From Vampirovibrio chlorellavorus (GTDB taxonomy: Bacteria; Cyanobacteriota; Vampirovibrionia; Vampirovibrionales; Vampirovibrionaceae): DNA of 64,000 nucleotides. Positions 61,572 through 64,000 of the stretch are shown here, piece by piece. Where the stretch lies: NCBI GenBank assembly GCA_903866275.1, contig CAIPMU010000003.1, positions 65,805 to 129,804 of the forward strand, read 5' to 3'. A program made the translations under genes and the position numbers. The notes beneath the pieces were generated by a model that saw only the letters and a program-made list of their open reading frames with translations, was not told where the DNA came from and did no database searches. Numbering within the stretch: the stretch's first letter is position 1; each line of letters opens with the position of its first letter.

Positions 61572-63383
61572 ATGGTGCAACTGATGCCATGTCGTGTCAT
61601 ACTTGGACTTATTTTTCTGTGTGTTCTGATGGGGTTTGGGCTGAGTGTTGATGGGCTGGTGCCGTGCTGGGCGCAATCGGGCCTGAATGGTCAAACGCTT
61701 CCAAACCAACAAAATCCGGGGTTGTTAATTGCACCTGCTCTGGGTGCCAGGGATGTTCGCCAAAGACCACAAAGCCCTGCATTGCCACTGGATGAAGTGC
61801 AGTTGGAGTTGCCTGTTCCGCGCAAAAATGCAGATGCAATTTCCCCGGTGACCCTTTTTCTGAATGAGGTTCGGCTGGAGGGCGTCACGGTGTTTCCCGC
61901 CAGGGACATTCAGGCGGTCCTGGCCGCTTTTGTGGGTCAGTCCCAAAGTATGGCGCAACTCAATCAGATGACCCGTTTGATTACCGATCTCTATCACCAA
62001 CGGGGATATTTAACGGCAGAAGCTTTTATTCCGCCTCAAGATCTTGTGAATGGTGTGCTCACCATTCGGGTGAGGGAAGGCACTATTGGTAAAATCACCG
62101 TAGAGGGGTCACATTTTTATAAGGCCCGCCTGATCCGGCATGCGTTGCGTCAAGGGTCGGGCCAAGTGCTCAACTTCCAGGTGCTGGAAGGTGATTTGAA
62201 TCGCATCAATCGCCTGAATGACGGTTATCAGGTGAAAGCTTTTTTAAGTGCCGGTGATCATCCCGGGCAAACGGATTTGACAATTCGCATGGCGGAGCGA
62301 CAACCCTGGCAGATTTCTGCTGTCGCCGACAATCAGGGCCGCCCGTTTATTGGGATGGCTCGGGGGGGGGTGGATGTTCGTCAGGATAGTGTGCTTGGGG
62401 TGGGGGATCGGTTTGTGGGCAGTTGGCGTGCGGCGTCTCATTTACAGTTGGCGATGGCTTCTTATACCTTGCCCTTGAATCGCTTTGGCACTGAATTATC
62501 GACCAATGCTGCCTTCAGTCATGTGAATGTGATGTTGCCGGTGCAAAATCCACCGGACATTGTGGGGCAATCGTTCAACACGGCCATCACGCTGTCTCAG
62601 CCGTTGGATCGGGGACGTCACGTCGTATTGGACACCGGTGTGTTGTGGGGTCGAGTGACCAGCTTTTTTGATGGGGCTCAAACCAGTTTGACGGACGTGC
62701 GTGCCTTGCAAACCGGTTTGACCCTGAGCGCTTATGATCGTTGGGGCTATACATTTAATCGCACTCAAAACACGGTGGCCCTGGGCGGTCTTGGCGGCAA
62801 TTCACAGTTCTGGAAACTGGAAAACTATTTTAATCGTCTGTTTTTTCTACCCAAAAATAACCTGCTGATTCTAAGGGGTAACGCCCAGATGACGCCTCAT
62901 GCCCTGCCCGCCTCCCAGCAGTTTCAAATCGGGGGAGAAAACAGTGTGCGCGGTTTTACCGAAGGCCTGCTGATTGGCGATCGTGGGGTTAATTGGGGCA
63001 TCGAACATCGTTTTCCGGTGCCGGGGTTGCATCGGTTGAGCCCTCGGCTGGCCTCCAGGGTGCAGTTGGCCTGGTTTTATGATTACGGGCGAGTGTGGCT
63101 GGATCGTACAAATCCAGCCTTTGTGAAACACATTTCCACATTGCCGCAGCGGACGTTGCTACACAGTGTGGGGTTTGGCGTTCGACTGCAACTGACCCGA
63201 TTGTTGCAGGGGTTTATCGATGTGGGTTTTGGCCTGGGCGATCGCAAGGATGTTGAGCCCTTGCGTCATCAGCCCACCGCCCGGGTGCATGTGGGCATTC
63301 GTAGCGACTTTTTGCCTTCGTCGTATCGGATGCGAAACAGTGTGCCCGTGATGGTTGTGCCTCCGGTCAGATTAAAGTCGTAG
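61572..63383 (+). CDS. Two-partner secretion transporter (ShlB/FhaC/HecB family, TpsB)
   Basis: The 603-residue protein starts at the ATG at 61572, with GAGGAGG upstream. It has a signal peptide, a plug-helix/linker of about 80 residues, two POTRA domains (LFLNEVRLEGVTVFPARDIQAVL... and HFYKARLIRHALRQGSGQVLN...), and a C-terminal beta-barrel. The barrel carries the conserved QIGGENSVRGFTEGLLIGD strand, the usual V-R-G-F tip of the barrel loop L6, and a DYGRVWLDR region. TpsB proteins export a large beta-helix protein to the surface. The partner is presumably the divergent gene at 58276-61170. Confidence 0.92.
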   Translation: MVQLMPCRVILGLIFLCVLMGFGLSVDGLVPCWAQSGLNGQTLPNQQNPGLLIAPALGARDVRQRPQSPALPLDEVQLELPVPRKNADAISPVTLFLNEVRLEGVTVFPARDIQAVLAAFVGQSQSMAQLNQMTRLITDLYHQRGYLTAEAFIPPQDLVNGVLTIRVREGTIGKITVEGSHFYKARLIRHALRQGSGQVLNFQVLEGDLNRINRLNDGYQVKAFLSAGDHPGQTDLTIRMAERQPWQISAVADNQGRPFIGMARGGVDVRQDSVLGVGDRFVGSWRAASHLQLAMASYTLPLNRFGTELSTNAAFSHVNVMLPVQNPPDIVGQSFNTAITLSQPLDRGRHVVLDTGVLWGRVTSFFDGAQTSLTDVRALQTGLTLSAYDRWGYTFNRTQNTVALGGLGGNSQFWKLENYFNRLFFLPKNNLLILRGNAQMTPHALPASQQFQIGGENSVRGFTEGLLIGDRGVNWGIEHRFPVPGLHRLSPRLASRVQLAWFYDYGRVWLDRTNPAFVKHISTLPQRTLLHSVGFGVRLQLTRLLQGFIDVGFGLGDRKDVEPLRHQPTARVHVGIRSDFLPSSYRMRNSVPVMVVPPVRLKS

Positions 63384-63455
63384 GCATGGCGTTCGCTGCT
63401 CAGGGTTGTCGTTGGTTGATACCCGGGCGTGTGTTCGCGTGTGGCGGTTCAGGGC

Positions 63456-63461
63456 TATAAT
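63456..63461 (+). promoter_or_regulatory. Candidate -10 box before DUF421 gene
   Basis: A perfect TATAAT lies about 70 bases before the GTG of the next gene, but no good -35 box is seen at 16-18 bases upstream. Confidence 0.3.
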
Positions 63462-63531
63462 AAAGGAATTAGCATTCCCCTTAGGGTGCAGCCAGGAACG
63501 GCGTGTTCGTTCTCAGTCGAGAGGTTTTGCG

Positions 63532-64000
63532 GTGATTCTTACGGACTTGTTTCATGTTGAAGTACCCATTCTGGAAAAGGTGATCCGGCCCATTCTGGTC
63601 TATTTTTTTCTGGTCATCGTGCTGCGTTTGGCGGGTAAGCGGGAGTTGGCCCAGATTAATACGTTTGATCTGGTGGTGCTGCTGACCCTGTCCAATACGG
63701 TGCAAAATGCCATCATTGGTAGTGATAACTCCCTGCTGGGCGGTGTGATTGGGGCGGTTACCCTGCTGGGGGTGAATGCGCTGGTGGTTCGGTTTCTGTA
63801 TGGGCACCCCCTATTATCTAAAGTGCTGGAGGGCGAAGCCGATCAGCTCATGGTGAACGGGGTGATTCAGGAAGCACGCATGCAGGCGGAAGGGATTACC
63901 GTCGATGAGCTGACCGCCGCCGCGCATCGCCAAGGCTTTGCCTCCTTGAACGTGGTCGATCAGGCCACGCTGGAGGCGGGTGGGGCCATCAGTTTCATTG
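63532..64000 (+). CDS. DUF421/YetF-family membrane protein, 3' truncated by window end
   Basis: The frame from the GTG at 63532 (GAGAGG upstream) runs off the window after 156 codons. It has membrane segments near residues 17-33 and 45-85 and the family signature LRLAGKRELAQINTFDLVVLLTLSNTVQNAIIGSDNSLLGG (in parts), then a soluble part containing LEGEADQLMVNGVIQEARMQAEGITVDELTAAAHRQGF. YetF-like proteins are widespread but poorly understood; related proteins affect germination or envelope traits in Bacillus. Nothing can be said of the missing C-terminus. Confidence 0.85.
   Translation, partial: MILTDLFHVEVPILEKVIRPILVYFFLVIVLRLAGKRELAQINTFDLVVLLTLSNTVQNAIIGSDNSLLGGVIGAVTLLGVNALVVRFLYGHPLLSKVLEGEADQLMVNGVIQEARMQAEGITVDELTAAAHRQGFASLNVVDQATLEAGGAISFI

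Overview
The window reads as one chromosomal segment of a diderm bacterium of roughly 50-57% GC. It encodes outer-membrane proteins (a TpsB/FhaC-type transporter and a polysaccharide export protein). It has no transposase, integrase, phage gene, CRISPR array or rRNA; the only tRNA seen is tRNA-Ser(TGA). The mix of a membrane-anchored YvcK, a ThiD-ThiE fusion, a rhodanese-fused ThiF, tandem SpeD genes and several family-less membrane proteins is compatible with a Vampirovibrionia/Melainabacteria-like lineage. That placement is an inference of low to moderate confidence made without any database search.

Left third (1-20 kb): a truncated membrane protein, a thioredoxin-like protein and two small unknowns are followed by a corrinoid adenosyltransferase and, on the minus strand, pantothenate genes panC/panB. 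Next is a minus-strand run rimI-bioY-(pxpA-like)-rapZ-yvcK, then a stand-alone OLD-type TOPRIM protein with pabC, an MgtC-like protein, a Ser/Thr-rich unknown and a GT2. A polyamine operon follows: two different SpeD-type proenzymes, an AT-rich secreted ORF, speE and speB.

Middle (20-40 kb): a GT39-like membrane glycosyltransferase is followed by a near-complete thiamin locus. A ThiF-rhodanese fusion lies on the plus strand, and thiC-thiO-thiS-thiG-thiDE lie on the minus strand behind a clear TPP riboswitch. Then come proBA, a regulator with four tandem GntR-type winged helices, a PHP phosphoesterase, folE2 with two PTPS/QueD paralogues (one lacking the catalytic residues), a second GT39-like protein, a 62-aa protein and tRNA-Ser.

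Right third (40-64 kb): an exopolysaccharide locus. wecC stands alone with its own terminator, followed by a tightly packed plus-strand operon: export protein, a Wzz/degenerate BY-kinase/WecG triple fusion, polymerase/ligase, flippase, GT4, two tandem CapK-like ligases, GT4 and an alpha-helical unknown. It is closed by a convergent WcaJ-type priming transferase. After small secreted and zinc-ribbon proteins comes a divergent two-partner secretion pair, a large Gly/Asn-rich exoprotein and its TpsB transporter. A DUF421 protein is cut by the window end.

Most genes are biosynthetic housekeeping. The most unusual items are the triple-fusion polysaccharide protein, the two duplicate-and-diverge enzyme pairs (SpeD and PTPS), the four-winged-helix regulator, RapZ without its P-loop lysine next to an orphan PxpA-like protein, and the OLD TOPRIM protein without an ATPase domain. 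No wholly new defence or mobile system was recognised.
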